Below are positions 52,897 to 61,521 of a stretch of 64,000 nucleotides of DNA, piece by piece (positions within the stretch are counted from its first letter, which is position 1; each line of letters starts with the position of its first letter). The notes below the pieces were generated by a model. That model was not told the origin of the DNA and did not search any database. It was given only the letters and a program-made list of their open reading frames with translations. The position numbers were made by a program, and so were the translations under genes. The DNA lies in assembly GCA_937967995.1 (NCBI GenBank), contig CALBTB010000005.1, forward strand, positions 1 to 64,000, written 5' to 3'. The stretch is from an uncultured Gammaproteobacteria bacterium. GTDB taxonomy: Bacteria; Pseudomonadota; Gammaproteobacteria; UBA6429; Thiohalophilaceae.

Positions 52897-53721
52897 CTAA
52901 TCCATGATGGTGATCATTGCCGGGTGTCCGACAGTGACACGTAACTTCTGATTGTAAAAACTCACCCAGCCACGTACCACCAGTTGTTTACCCTGCAAAG
53001 ATTCTATCGGCATTCGCGTAAAGTACTGTAGGTGCTGGCGCGGAATCTTGACCGCAAAATGATCGCCCATATCCAGCCAGATATTTTTACGGCTTTTACC
53101 TATGTCAGTAACACGCCCTTTGACCAGCTGAAAACCGGTATCGTTTCGGGTCAGTCGAGTGGCCTGTCTGGGCTGGTAGGCGGTATGTCCCCAGACGCCC
53201 TGTTTTGACTGTCGTGCCAGGTTCTCACGCGCAAAATAGCAGGACTGAAAACGCACATTTGGCGGGACGGTAATCGCAAACCCCAGTCCCTGTTCGATGA
53301 GTGCCGCGCTTACGTTGACTGATTCACGCCCGGTGCCAGGAACGGTAAACACATGTGCCAGCAGTCGCCCATGACGATCATGCCGGCTCTCATCAAATAT
53401 CAGTGCAACCTGATTCCCGGCTGGCAACAACGCTGCCAGTGCGTCTGTGGCCTGTTCGGCGAATGGCTGAGAGGGCTGTTGATCGCGCGCTCTTTCCGGT
53501 GTGTTGATGCCGACCAGGCGCACAATGCGTTGGTCGGATAATTCAAGCGTATCCCCATCATAAACCCGGCTAACGGTGGCAATTTCGTCGGTGCGAGTAA
53601 CGGTACAGTCATTTGCACCGGGCGAGGAAGACTGGGTGCAACCCGAAACACCCAGCAGAGAAACGAAAAGGGCGCTATAAAATAGCGCCCTTTTGAAAAT
53701 CGCGTGCCTGCCAGGCCGCAC
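52897..53721 (-). CDS. Staphylococcal-nuclease-like lipoprotein
   Basis: The 274-residue product has a signal peptide with lipobox VSGC (GVSGCTQSS) and an SNase fold. The catalytic residues are visible: VYDGDTLEL, RLVGINTPE with Arg and Glu, and DRHGRLLAHVF with Arg. It should cut nucleic acid in the envelope. It begins with GTG directly after the rpmE stop, in the same frame, and no other start exists before the signal peptide. The rpmE terminator hairpin lies inside its first 20 codons, so translation depends on readthrough of that terminator. Confidence 0.85.
   Translation of the reverse strand: MRPGRHAIFKRALFYSALFVSLLGVSGCTQSSSPGANDCTVTRTDEIATVSRVYDGDTLELSDQRIVRLVGINTPERARDQQPSQPFAEQATDALAALLPAGNQVALIFDESRHDRHGRLLAHVFTVPGTGRESVNVSAALIEQGLGFAITVPPNVRFQSCYFARENLARQSKQGVWGHTAYQPRQATRLTRNDTGFQLVKGRVTDIGKSRKNIWLDMGDHFAVKIPRQHLQYFTRMPIESLQGKQLVVRGWVSFYNQKLRVTVGHPAMITIMD
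53666..53694 (-). terminator. Rho-independent terminator of rpmE inside the nuclease gene
   Basis: The arms AAAAGGGCGCTA (53666-53677) and TAGCGCCCTTTT (53683-53694) form a perfect 12-bp stem with a 5-base loop. It lies about 28 bases downstream of the rpmE stop, and its U-rich 3' arm makes it a classical terminator. The same bases encode the KRALFYSALF part of the nuclease signal peptide. Confidence 0.85.
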
Positions 53722-53925
53722 TTATTTCATGCCGTATTTCTGGCGGAACTTGTCTACTCGACCGGCGGTATCAACGATCTTCTGCTTACCGGTGAAGAAC
53801 GGATGGCACTGGGAGCAGACTTCAATGGTCAGGTCACGCCCAGCGGTAGAGCGCGTCTGAAAAGAGTTGCCACAACTGCAGGTAACCGTCACATCGACGT
53901 AATTGGGGTGGATTTCGGCTTTCAT
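53722..53925 (-). CDS. rpmE: 50S ribosomal protein L31
   Basis: L31 bridges the two ribosomal subunits. The 67-residue protein begins MKAEIHPNYVDVTVTCSCGN and has the zinc-binding Cys set (CSCG, EVCSQCHPF), so it is the zinc-containing C+ form. GAGGT six bases upstream fixes the start; a longer frame lacks this. It is followed by a strong terminator that lies inside the next gene. Confidence 0.96.
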   Translation of the reverse strand: MKAEIHPNYVDVTVTCSCGNSFQTRSTAGRDLTIEVCSQCHPFFTGKQKIVDTAGRVDKFRQKYGMK

Positions 53926-54029
53926 GATCTGACCTCGTTTACTGATACCGCGACCGAATCGCTGTAGTCCGGCACGGTATGCCTTCAAAGGCGGCAGAGT
54001 CTACTGAAAAAGCGCGTCTGATAGCAAGC

Positions 54030-54056
54030 CCTGATCGGCAAAATCTGCCAATCAGG
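54030..54056 (-). terminator. Hairpin at the end of the DUF3135 gene
   Basis: The arms CCTGATCGGCA (54030-54040) and TGCCAATCAGG (54046-54056) pair with one mismatch around a 5-base loop, just after the stop of the DUF3135 gene. A U-rich tract is only present further on, so it is a moderate candidate. Confidence 0.45.
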
Positions 54057-54411
54057 CGCGAACCGGGCACCGAAATGGCAGAATATGGGCGGATTCCGAC
54101 TTACCCGCCAGCTCCTGGTTGATGGACTGCTTGGAGAACATCAGTTCATACTGGTCGCGCAGGTCATAAAAGCTGTCCCACATCATGCGAGAAATGGCGA
54201 TAGTCGCTGCCATGGGATTGGCAGCGCGTTCACGAACGCGATCAATACGCCATTGCAGGCGGCGTAAGTGGATCTTGCGTTCTTCCGGCACCGAGGCAAT
54301 AAAATCCTCGATGGCTTCATGACGCAATTCTTCAAATTGCTCGGGATTATTGCGCGCCAGTTTCATCCACACGTCAAAATCCCGGTACTTGGCCTGAGCT
54401 GTTTCACTCAT
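54052..54411 (-). CDS. DUF3135 domain protein
   Basis: The 119-residue cytosolic protein matches DUF3135. It is helical, with FDVWMKLARNNPEQFEELRHEAI near residue 13 and LRRLQWRIDRVRERAANPMAA in the middle. The last part, MMWDSFYDLRDQYELM, is also characteristic. The family has no known function. It is a single gene upstream of rpmE on the same strand and is followed by a hairpin. Confidence 0.85.
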   Translation of the reverse strand: MSETAQAKYRDFDVWMKLARNNPEQFEELRHEAIEDFIASVPEERKIHLRRLQWRIDRVRERAANPMAATIAISRMMWDSFYDLRDQYELMFSKQSINQELAGKSESAHILPFRCPVRA

Positions 54412-54763
54412 GCTTCGCTCCCCATTGTGTTCATTGTCAGCTACCCGTACACCACTGGCGACACATCAATGTGGCGGGCGTCCTTGCGGATGACAGGCCC
54501 TCAGTCCAGGATGCGGATGATGGTCCTCTTGTTGGGACCGTGTTGGGTTAGGTCGCACCCTGATATTAAGATCTTCGCGTTTTTGTAGGGGAATGTCAAA
54601 AAATACACAAATAATAAGGGCTAAACAGGGCACTCAAAATAGTGCCCATAAGTAACTGTTATTGTTGATAAAAAACGAATTTTTACAGGAAGCACGGAAA
54701 CGCTGTTAAAGCGTGACAAATTGTCAATTTCCGAACTGCCCCACAGTTCCTGTCAAAACCGCC
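54412..54763. other. Intergenic region between rho and the DUF3135 gene
   Basis: The 352 bases lie between rho, which ends at 54764, and the DUF3135 gene, both on the minus strand. I see no gene. It contains the rho terminator candidate at 54628-54647 and an AT-rich part. A promoter for the DUF3135 gene must lie here if the terminator works. Confidence 0.5.
54628..54647 (-). terminator. Candidate terminator of rho
   Basis: The arms GGGCACT (54628-54634) and AGTGCCC (54641-54647) form a 7-bp stem with a 6-base loop, followed on the minus strand by TGTTTAGCC. It lies about 117 bases after the rho stop. Confidence 0.45.
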
Positions 54764-56020
54764 CTAACGGCGCATGGAATCGAAAAACTCGTTATTGGTC
54801 TTGGTAGCACGCATCTTGTCGGACAGAAATTCCATTGCGGCCAGCTCATCCATGTCATGCACCACTTTGCGAATGATCCACATCTTCTGTAACTCATCGG
54901 GGGTGGTCAGCAACTCTTCGCGGCGGGTGCCGGAGCGGTTGATATTGATGGCCGGGTAAATGCGCTTTTCGGCAATGCGGCGGTCCAGATGGATCTCCAT
55001 GTTACCGGTGCCTTTGAATTCCTCGTAAATGACGTCATCCATGCGGGAGCCGGTATCAATCAATGCCGTCGCCAGAATGGTCAACGAACCGCCTTCCTCG
55101 ATGTTACGTGCCGCACCAAAGAAACGTTTCGGACGGTGCAGGGCGTTGGCATCCACACCACCGGTCAGCACCTTACCGGAGGACGGAATCACCGTGTTGT
55201 AAGCACGGGCCAGGCGGGTAATGGAATCCAGCAGGATAACCACGTCCTTTTTGTGCTCGACCAGGCGCTTGGCCTTTTCGATCACCATTTCGGCGACCTG
55301 CACGTGGCGACTGGCTGGCTCATCAAATGTGGACGAGACGACTTCACCGCGAACTGAGCGTTCCATCTCGGTGACTTCCTCAGGACGTTCGTCAATCAGC
55401 AGCACAATCAGGTAACACTCCGGATTACGATTGGTAATGGATTGGGCAATGTTCTGCAGCATCATGGTTTTACCGGCTTTCGGCGGTGACACAATCAGAC
55501 CGCGCTGCCCTTTACCAATGGGCGCAACCATATCGATAACACGCGCGGTCATGTCCTCGGTACTGCCGTTACCCATTTCCAGATGCAGGCGTTCATTCGG
55601 ATGCAACGGTGTCAGGTTTTCAAACAGCACCTTGCTCTTGGCGTTTTCAGGCGGCTCATGATTGATTTCGCCGACCTTGAGCAGAGCAAAGTAACGCTCG
55701 GAATCCTTGGGCGGCCGAATCTTCCCGGAGACCGTGTCACCGGTACGCAGATTGAAACGACGAATCTGGGATGGCGAGACGTAAATGTCATCCGGTCCTG
55801 CCAGGTAGGAGCTGTTGGCGGAACGCAGAAAACCGAAACCGTCCTGCAGGATTTCCAGCACACCGTCGCCGTAAATGTCTTCACCGCTTTTGGCGTGTGC
55901 CTTGAGAATGGAAAAAATAATGTCCTGCTTGCGGGCACGGGACATGCCTTCGATACCCATGGACGTGGAAATATCGATTAACTTTGCCACTGGCGTGACT
56001 TTTAACTCTGAGAGATTCAT
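54764..56020 (-). CDS. rho: Transcription termination factor Rho
   Basis: Rho is a hexameric RNA-translocating ATPase. The 418-residue protein has an N-terminal helical part (MNLSELKVTPVAKLIDISTSMG) and an RNA-binding OB domain with GFGFLRSANSSYLAGPDDIY. The ATPase domain has Walker A SPPKAGKTMMLQ, Walker B DVVILLDSITRLARAYN and the Q-loop region (VLTGGVDANAL). The length is normal. It sits between trxA and the rpmE region, as usual for the rho-trxA-rhlB neighbourhood. Confidence 0.97.
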   Translation of the reverse strand: MNLSELKVTPVAKLIDISTSMGIEGMSRARKQDIIFSILKAHAKSGEDIYGDGVLEILQDGFGFLRSANSSYLAGPDDIYVSPSQIRRFNLRTGDTVSGKIRPPKDSERYFALLKVGEINHEPPENAKSKVLFENLTPLHPNERLHLEMGNGSTEDMTARVIDMVAPIGKGQRGLIVSPPKAGKTMMLQNIAQSITNRNPECYLIVLLIDERPEEVTEMERSVRGEVVSSTFDEPASRHVQVAEMVIEKAKRLVEHKKDVVILLDSITRLARAYNTVIPSSGKVLTGGVDANALHRPKRFFGAARNIEEGGSLTILATALIDTGSRMDDVIYEEFKGTGNMEIHLDRRIAEKRIYPAININRSGTRREELLTTPDELQKMWIIRKVVHDMDELAAMEFLSDKMRATKTNNEFFDSMRR

Positions 56021-56259
56021 AGGCCTTTCTTTGCTGTCATCATTATGGGATGTATTCGGGAAATTAAGCGCAACACTATGATCGCGTTACGTATTTATTA
56101 CTATTCTGGTTCTTGGTTTTGAATCTACCGGAAGGTTTTCTGTCTGGGATACGACGTAAGTTCTGGAGTCGGTATGACTTAAACCTCGTATAAACTTAAC
56201 ACCAAACCCCGAATCCGTCCAGCCCCGCGCAGGGGGCATTTGCGGACCGGGTTAGCACT
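56021..56259 (-). promoter_or_regulatory. Long rho leader region
   Basis: The 239 bases between trxA and rho contain the leader of rho. Rho is autoregulated in Escherichia coli through its leader by Rho-dependent attenuation, and the length here suits this. A GC-rich 5-bp stem at 56222-56237, just after trxA, may end the trxA transcript. I found no confident leader peptide. Confidence 0.4.
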
Positions 56260-56586
56260 TTACAGATTACTATCGATAAAGGCTGTTAACTGGGACTTGG
56301 AAACTGCGCCAACTTTGGTCGCTTCGACGTTACCGCCCTTAAATATCATGAGTGTCGGGATACCCCGAATACCAAACTTGGGTGGCGTCACAGGATTCTC
56401 GTCGATATTAAGCTTGGCGACCTTGAGCTTACCGTTATACTCGCCGGCGATTTCATCCAGAATCGGGGCAATCATTTTGCAGGGGCCACACCAGTCAGCC
56501 CAATAATCCACTAACACCGGGCCTTCAGCCTGCAGTACTTCCTGGTCAAAACTATCGTCAGTGACGTAAACGATTTGGTCGCTCAA
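56260..56586 (-). CDS. trxA: Thioredoxin
   Basis: This 108-residue protein is a classical thioredoxin that reduces disulfides in cytosolic proteins. The active site is WCGPC, with Cys33 and Cys36. The buried Asp is in LVDYWADW, and the cis-Pro is in RGIPTLMIF. It is divergent from the DEAD-box helicase gene and upstream of rho on the same strand, the order seen in Escherichia coli. Confidence 0.97.
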   Translation of the reverse strand: MSDQIVYVTDDSFDQEVLQAEGPVLVDYWADWCGPCKMIAPILDEIAGEYNGKLKVAKLNIDENPVTPPKFGIRGIPTLMIFKGGNVEATKVGAVSKSQLTAFIDSNL

Positions 56587-56745
56587 GTTTATTCTCCTGT
56601 TAGCTGACTATTCTGTGAGTCAGCGCATTATAATCCAACAGTTGGTCGGTGACCCGCACCGTCCAAGATATAACTGCCATTTCAGCCTAACTTGCGCGCC
56701 ATTTCAACCCCACTGTTCACCCACAAGTCTGGTATGCTTCCCATT

Positions 56746-58029
56746 ATGCAACAAGACCATTTAACAAATATTCACTTTCGCGATCTCAATATTCCCAAAG
56801 AGTTGCTGCAAAGCATTGAAGAGGCTGGATTTTTACAATGTACGCCGATCCAGGCTGAAACACTGCCTATCAGCCTCGAAAAACGGGATGTGGCAGGTCA
56901 GGCTCAAACCGGTACCGGCAAAACCGCAGCTTTTCTAATCGCTTGTTTTGCCCATCTTTTGAGCAATCCAGCCAGCGAAAAGCGCAAACCGCATCAGCCA
57001 CGTGCCCTGATTGTGGCACCGACCCGTGAACTGGCGATCCAGATTCACAAGGATGCCACCCTGCTTAATCGACACAATCAGTTCAAACTTGGCCTGGTGT
57101 TTGGTGGTGCCGGTTACGACCAGCAACGCCGTGATCTGGAAGCGGGGGTAGATGTTTTGATTGGCACGCCCGGGCGCCTCATCGATTACTACAAACAGAA
57201 AATTTATAACCTCAAGGCCATACAGGTCGTGGTACTCGACGAGGCAGATCGCATGTTCGATCTTGGCTTCATCAAGGATATTCGCTACCTGTTAAGGCGC
57301 ATGCCGGAACCGCAGCAGCGACTGAGTATGCTGTTCTCCGCCACCCTGTCACTGCGTGTGCAGGAACTGGCATACGAGCACATGAATAATCCGCAACATG
57401 TCTCGATTGAACCGGAGCAAATCACCGCCGAGCTGGTCGAGGAGAAAGTCTTTTATCCTTCCAAAGAAGAGAAAATTCCCCTGTTGCTCGGTTTACTCAA
57501 GCACCACGATCCACATCGTGTGGTGATTTTTGCCAATACCAAACGCACCACCGAAACCATTACGGCCTACCTGAAAGGTAATGACCTGAACGCGGCTGTT
57601 TTGTCCGGTGACGTACCACAGAAAAAACGCATGCGCCTGCTCAAGGAGTTTGCTGCCGGTGAGCTGGATATCATGGTGGCCACTGATGTTGCCGCACGCG
57701 GCCTGCATATTCCCGATGTCAGTCATGTCATTAATTTTGATCTGCCACAGGATGCTGAAGATTATGTACACCGGATTGGCCGTACCGCTCGCGCCGGCTC
57801 AACAGGTGATGCGATCAGTTTCGCCTGTGATGAATATGTCTTCTCGTTGCCTGAAATCGAGGACTATATCGGACATAAAATTCCGGTCAGCACGATAAGT
57901 GAAGATCTTTTACTCAATCCGAAGCCGCCCATCTATGACAACCCTCGTAATAACCGTCACAAAAAACATCACGGTAAACCACAAAAGCGACATCGGTCTC
58001 ATAAACCCAAAGCAAAAGCACAATCTTGA
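56746..58029 (+). CDS. rhlB: DEAD-box RNA helicase, RhlB-like
   Basis: RhlB unwinds RNA for the degradosome. The 427-residue protein has the Q motif (CTPIQAETLP), AQTGTGKTAAF, PTRELAIQ, VVLDEADRMFD, SATLS and the C-terminal HRIGRTARAG motif. It ends in a basic tail of Arg, Lys and His that would bind RNA. The start at 56746 gives an N-terminus like RhlB; two earlier in-frame ATGs are less likely. Its position divergent from trxA matches the rhlB locus, but a general RhlE-type function cannot be excluded. Confidence 0.88.
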   Translation: MQQDHLTNIHFRDLNIPKELLQSIEEAGFLQCTPIQAETLPISLEKRDVAGQAQTGTGKTAAFLIACFAHLLSNPASEKRKPHQPRALIVAPTRELAIQIHKDATLLNRHNQFKLGLVFGGAGYDQQRRDLEAGVDVLIGTPGRLIDYYKQKIYNLKAIQVVVLDEADRMFDLGFIKDIRYLLRRMPEPQQRLSMLFSATLSLRVQELAYEHMNNPQHVSIEPEQITAELVEEKVFYPSKEEKIPLLLGLLKHHDPHRVVIFANTKRTTETITAYLKGNDLNAAVLSGDVPQKKRMRLLKEFAAGELDIMVATDVAARGLHIPDVSHVINFDLPQDAEDYVHRIGRTARAGSTGDAISFACDEYVFSLPEIEDYIGHKIPVSTISEDLLLNPKPPIYDNPRNNRHKKHHGKPQKRHRSHKPKAKAQS

Positions 58030-58056
58030 TAATGCCATTGGACGGCGCTAATACCG

Positions 58057-58076
58057 ATCGTCAAATATCGTCAAAT
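58057..58076 (+). promoter_or_regulatory. Tandem 10-bp repeat upstream of OmpA-like lipoprotein gene
   Basis: ATCGTCAAAT occurs twice without a gap, at 58057-58066 and 58067-58076. A 10-bp period is one helical turn and is typical of direct-repeat sites for OmpR/PhoB-type regulators. It ends 88 bases before the lipoprotein start. The regulator is unknown. Confidence 0.45.
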
Positions 58077-58164
58077 TAAATCCAACTTTGACCTGATCAC
58101 GGTTCAGCTCCCGTTCAACCTGTACCATAATAATGGACGAAACTAATTTCAGGGGTCTCATCTC

Positions 58165-58848
58165 ATGCAAACAAAAATCAGACAAATCGCAATGTGTGTT
58201 GCCGTCTGTATGACATTAGCGTCCTGTGCCGCGACCGACGAGTACGGCAACAAGCGCTCATGGACGGATACAGAAAAAGGCGTATTGATTGGTGCCACAA
58301 TCGGCGTACTGGCTGGCCTGACCACCAAGGACAAAAAGAAGAAAGCGGTTCTTTATGGTGTTGTCGGTGGTATCGCAGGTGGTGCAGTCGGTGCCTATAT
58401 GGACAGCCAGAAAAAGGATTTTGAGAAACAACTTCAGCAAGAAATTTCCCGCGGTGATATCAGCATCGAAAAACTGCCACAGGATGTGCTGATGGTAACC
58501 ATGACGGCGCAAACCGCCTTTGATGTCAATTCAACCGAAATCAAAAGCGGATTTAACAGCACACTCGATAAAATTGCCGGCATCGTTAACAAATACGGTA
58601 AGACGCACCTGACCATGGTCGGCCACACTGATAGTACCGGTTCAGCATCTTATAACCAGTCATTGTCTGAACGCCGCGCCAACAGCGTAGCCAACGCGAT
58701 GCTGCAACGCGGTGTGATTCAGCAACGTCTGGCTGTCGTGGGCATGGGCGAAAACAAACCACGCGCCAGCAACAACAATGAAACCGGCCGTGCCTTGAAT
58801 CGCCGTGTTGAAATCGTTATCGAACCGGTTGTTGCGCCGGAAGGTTAA
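58165..58848 (+). CDS. OmpA-family lipoprotein (YiaD-like)
   Basis: The 227-residue product has a lipobox LASC and a glycine-rich hydrophobic part near residues 40-75, like the glycine-zipper segment of YiaD. It ends in an OmpA peptidoglycan-binding domain: VGHTDSTGSASYNQSLSERR with the Asp and Arg that hold diaminopimelate, and ALNRRVEIVI at the end. It should anchor the outer membrane to the cell wall. It is followed by a strong terminator shared with the convergent hemF gene. Confidence 0.9.
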   Translation: MQTKIRQIAMCVAVCMTLASCAATDEYGNKRSWTDTEKGVLIGATIGVLAGLTTKDKKKKAVLYGVVGGIAGGAVGAYMDSQKKDFEKQLQQEISRGDISIEKLPQDVLMVTMTAQTAFDVNSTEIKSGFNSTLDKIAGIVNKYGKTHLTMVGHTDSTGSASYNQSLSERRANSVANAMLQRGVIQQRLAVVGMGENKPRASNNNETGRALNRRVEIVIEPVVAPEG

Positions 58849-58858
58849 TCCAGATAAG

Positions 58859-58889
58859 AAAAGACAGGGGTAAATTGCCCCTGTCTTTT
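58859..58889. terminator. Bidirectional rho-independent terminator
   Basis: The arms AAAAGACAGGGG (58859-58870) and CCCCTGTCTTTT (58878-58889) form a perfect 12-bp stem with a 7-base loop and a T tract on each side. It lies between the lipoprotein gene and the convergent hemF gene, and touches the hemF stop codon. Confidence 0.9.
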
Positions 58890-59800
58890 TATTTTTTGAT
58901 CCAGTCTCTTTTTACCAGGTAATTTTTATATAGCCTGGCCTCATCGGTTCCTGCTTCCGGTTGCCAGTTATACCGCCAGGTCACCAATGGTGGCAATGAC
59001 ATAAGAATCGATTCCGTACGGCCGCCTGTCTGCAACCCAAAAATCGTACCCCGATCGTAAACCAGGTTAAATTCGACATAGCGACCGCGCCGGTATAACT
59101 GAAATGCCCGTTCGCGTTCACCATATTCCGTTTGCTTGCGTCGGTTCACGATTGGCCGGTACGCTTTAAGATAATGATCACCGACACTCTGCATAAATGA
59201 AAAAGAGCTATCAAATCCCCATTCATTCAGATCGTCAAAAAACAGGCCGCCGATTCCGCGCGGTTCATCACGGTGTTTAAGATAAAAATATTCATCACAC
59301 CATTTCTTGTAGCGTGCATAAACATCCTCGCCAAACGGATCACAGGCGTCTTTGGCGGTCTGGTGCCAGTGTATGCAGTCCTCATCGAACCCGTAATAGG
59401 GGGTCATGTCAAAACCACCGCCAAACCACCAAACCGGATCGGCACCGGCTTTCTCCGCGACAAAGAAACGTACATTGGCATGCGAGGTCGGCACATACGG
59501 ATTGTGCGGATGTATCACCAGTGACACACCCAGTGCCTGAAAAGAGCGCCCCGCCAGTTCCGGTCGATGTGCCGTAGCCGATGCGGGTAAACCGTCACCA
59601 AACACATGCGAAAAGTTGATACCGGCCTTTTCAAATACCTTGCCGTTCTCCATGACCCGTGAGCGACCACCACCGCCACCCGGACGATCCCAGCTATCTT
59701 CCTGAAACGCCTTATCCCCATCCTCGTCAGCCAGCTCATGACAAATGGTGTCCTGTAAGCGCATCAAATAGGCTTTTACTGCATCGATATCCATTGTCAT
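58889..59800 (-). CDS. hemF: Oxygen-dependent coproporphyrinogen-III oxidase
   Basis: HemF converts coproporphyrinogen III to protoporphyrinogen IX using oxygen. The 303-residue protein has the signatures SLVIHPHNPYVPTSHANVRF and WWFGGGFDMTPYYGFDED. It also has a C-terminal EFNLVYDRGTIFGLQTGGR and SLPPLVTWRYN. GAGGT six bases upstream supports the start at 59800. The start codon overlaps the tsaC stop (TAATG), which couples their translation. Its presence points to an aerobic or facultative life style. Confidence 0.96.
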   Translation of the reverse strand: MTMDIDAVKAYLMRLQDTICHELADEDGDKAFQEDSWDRPGGGGGRSRVMENGKVFEKAGINFSHVFGDGLPASATAHRPELAGRSFQALGVSLVIHPHNPYVPTSHANVRFFVAEKAGADPVWWFGGGFDMTPYYGFDEDCIHWHQTAKDACDPFGEDVYARYKKWCDEYFYLKHRDEPRGIGGLFFDDLNEWGFDSSFSFMQSVGDHYLKAYRPIVNRRKQTEYGERERAFQLYRRGRYVEFNLVYDRGTIFGLQTGGRTESILMSLPPLVTWRYNWQPEAGTDEARLYKNYLVKRDWIKK

Positions 59801-60354
59801 TAATGACCTCGTATTACGTTATTCGTCAATAAATCCCGTATCTCACTAACATTGGCATTCATGTCTACTTCACCGGCAACAACCACGGACAAATGTTCAC
59901 CCAGCTGTTGCATGACTTCTTCTACACTTCGCGTCGGCGGCTGACCGGACAGGTTGGCGCTGGTTGAGACCACGGGTTTACCATAAACATTACACAGCTC
60001 CCTGACGACCGGGTGCGCACTGACCCTGACTGCAATTGTCGTATGGTTGCCTCTGAGCAAAGGCTGAATGTTTTTTGCTACAGGTATCAGCCAGGTCACC
60101 GGGCCGGGCCATGTTGCAACGGCGCGCTGCATGATACTCGCATCCAGGTCAGCAATATATGGTTTTAGCTGCGCCACTTCCGCAGCCACGATAATCAGTC
60201 CCTTGTCAGGAGGCCGCTGTTTTATTTCCAGAACCCGATTAATCGCGTCCGGATTATCCGGATCACAACCCAGACCGAACACCGCCTCCGTGGGATAGGC
60301 GATTACCTCACCACGCTGCAGGGCTGTCACGGCATCCTGAACAGATGATTTCAT
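59800..60354 (-). CDS. tsaC: Threonylcarbamoyl-AMP synthase (YrdC/Sua5)
   Basis: TsaC makes threonylcarbamoyl-AMP from threonine, bicarbonate and ATP for the t6A37 modification of ANN-decoding tRNAs. The 184-residue single-domain protein has the YrdC fold with EVIAYPTEAVFGLGCDP near residue 15 and IKQRPPDKGLIIV. The active-site Ser/Thr and Arg region follows in PGPVTWLIP and VSTSANLSGQPP. It is between a FliB-like gene and hemF, with overlap into hemF. Confidence 0.94.
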   Translation of the reverse strand: MKSSVQDAVTALQRGEVIAYPTEAVFGLGCDPDNPDAINRVLEIKQRPPDKGLIIVAAEVAQLKPYIADLDASIMQRAVATWPGPVTWLIPVAKNIQPLLRGNHTTIAVRVSAHPVVRELCNVYGKPVVSTSANLSGQPPTRSVEEVMQQLGEHLSVVVAGEVDMNANVSEIRDLLTNNVIRGH

Positions 60355-60363
60355 GCTGTAATT

Positions 60364-61518
60364 CTAAACGAGTAATGTAAAAACAAGATTATACTGATTC
60401 AGATTCAATAATTCCGGCTTCTGCCCGATCAGTTTAATGTTATCGTAACTATGGCCGTTGACTTTTTCCACTGTGTAGATGATTTTGGCCAGCATGCTCT
60501 CATCGACCTCGATACCTTCTTCATGACAGGCGATCAGAATCTGGTGGCAAATTATCAGCGCGATGACACATTCCAGAAATGTCGCGGCGTGATTATTCTG
60601 TAGCGGGCTCCACGGAAACCCGTTATTCAGAAATTTAACCCGAATATATTTTTCAAACATGGGTTCATACTGGCTGATATCCACGGCGGCGCGCCATTTA
60701 AAAAATCGCGTCAGACTAAAACTTGGAATACTGATATTTAACTTCGTTTCAAACGTATCTTTATACTTGGCAAGCAGGCCGGTATTAATCTTTTGCAGAA
60801 ATGCCCGAATCTGTTCCTTGCACCGATCAAACTCTTCAGTATGCGAATTTTGCTGCCAGGCAATCCACTGTTCGGCCAGGTTATCCGGTGAGACATGATA
60901 TTTACGATTTAGCAGATCGCTGGTGAGCGTGTCTTCAAGGGCCAGTTGCATAATTTCCGACAATACATTTGACAGTGCATAGATCTTCAGGCCCAGGTAG
61001 ATATCTTTCACCGCAAAAATATTTTGCATGTATTTATGAATCGCACAGGACAGCTGGCTGATAATATCCAGGTTCTTTGGCTGATAAAGCGCGGACTCCC
61101 CTTCAATCAGGTTGTCCAGGTCGCTTTCCTGAAGCAGCTGAATGATACCGGGACACGACAAATGCGCCGTCTGAAAGCTTATCGTGTTTTTGTGCATGGT
61201 CTCGCGCGGATAGAGCTGGCAGTTGAGGGGAAGATAGTCGTGCGAAAACCGGCGTTGAATTTCACATAGCCCATCTTCGTCGAAATGTACGCAGTATCCA
61301 TTCTCCTTGCGCATCAGCACCATGTCGCCAGACTCCTGTGCGGATGGCTGGACAGTGCTTAACAGTAAATCACGGCGAGTCTGACGTTTGATTCCCTGCC
61401 ATTTGGCCAGGGTTTCCTTGTCGACATAGGCATTCCAGCTGTGGCAACAGTCGTCCGGGCATTTTTCTGCCAGGCACTTGAAGTGATCCAGCAGTCGTAA
61501 GCGGGCTGCCGTCGGCAT
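60364..61518 (-). CDS. FliB-like protein (flagellin lysine N-methylase family)
   Basis: The 384-residue protein has a Cys cluster CLAEKCPDDCCHSW near residue 14, and further Cys near residues 75-120 (YCVHFDEDGLCEIQ, LNCQLYPRE and LSCPGI). This matches the FliB family, which methylates lysines of flagellin and carries metal or iron-sulfur Cys residues. No flagellar genes are in this window. It lies between topA (three bases upstream) and tsaC, which suggests that here it may modify another protein. The role is inferred from the family. Confidence 0.78.
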   Translation of the reverse strand: MPTAARLRLLDHFKCLAEKCPDDCCHSWNAYVDKETLAKWQGIKRQTRRDLLLSTVQPSAQESGDMVLMRKENGYCVHFDEDGLCEIQRRFSHDYLPLNCQLYPRETMHKNTISFQTAHLSCPGIIQLLQESDLDNLIEGESALYQPKNLDIISQLSCAIHKYMQNIFAVKDIYLGLKIYALSNVLSEIMQLALEDTLTSDLLNRKYHVSPDNLAEQWIAWQQNSHTEEFDRCKEQIRAFLQKINTGLLAKYKDTFETKLNISIPSFSLTRFFKWRAAVDISQYEPMFEKYIRVKFLNNGFPWSPLQNNHAATFLECVIALIICHQILIACHEEGIEVDESMLAKIIYTVEKVNGHSYDNIKLIGQKPELLNLNQYNLVFTLLV

Positions 61519-61521
61519 GAC

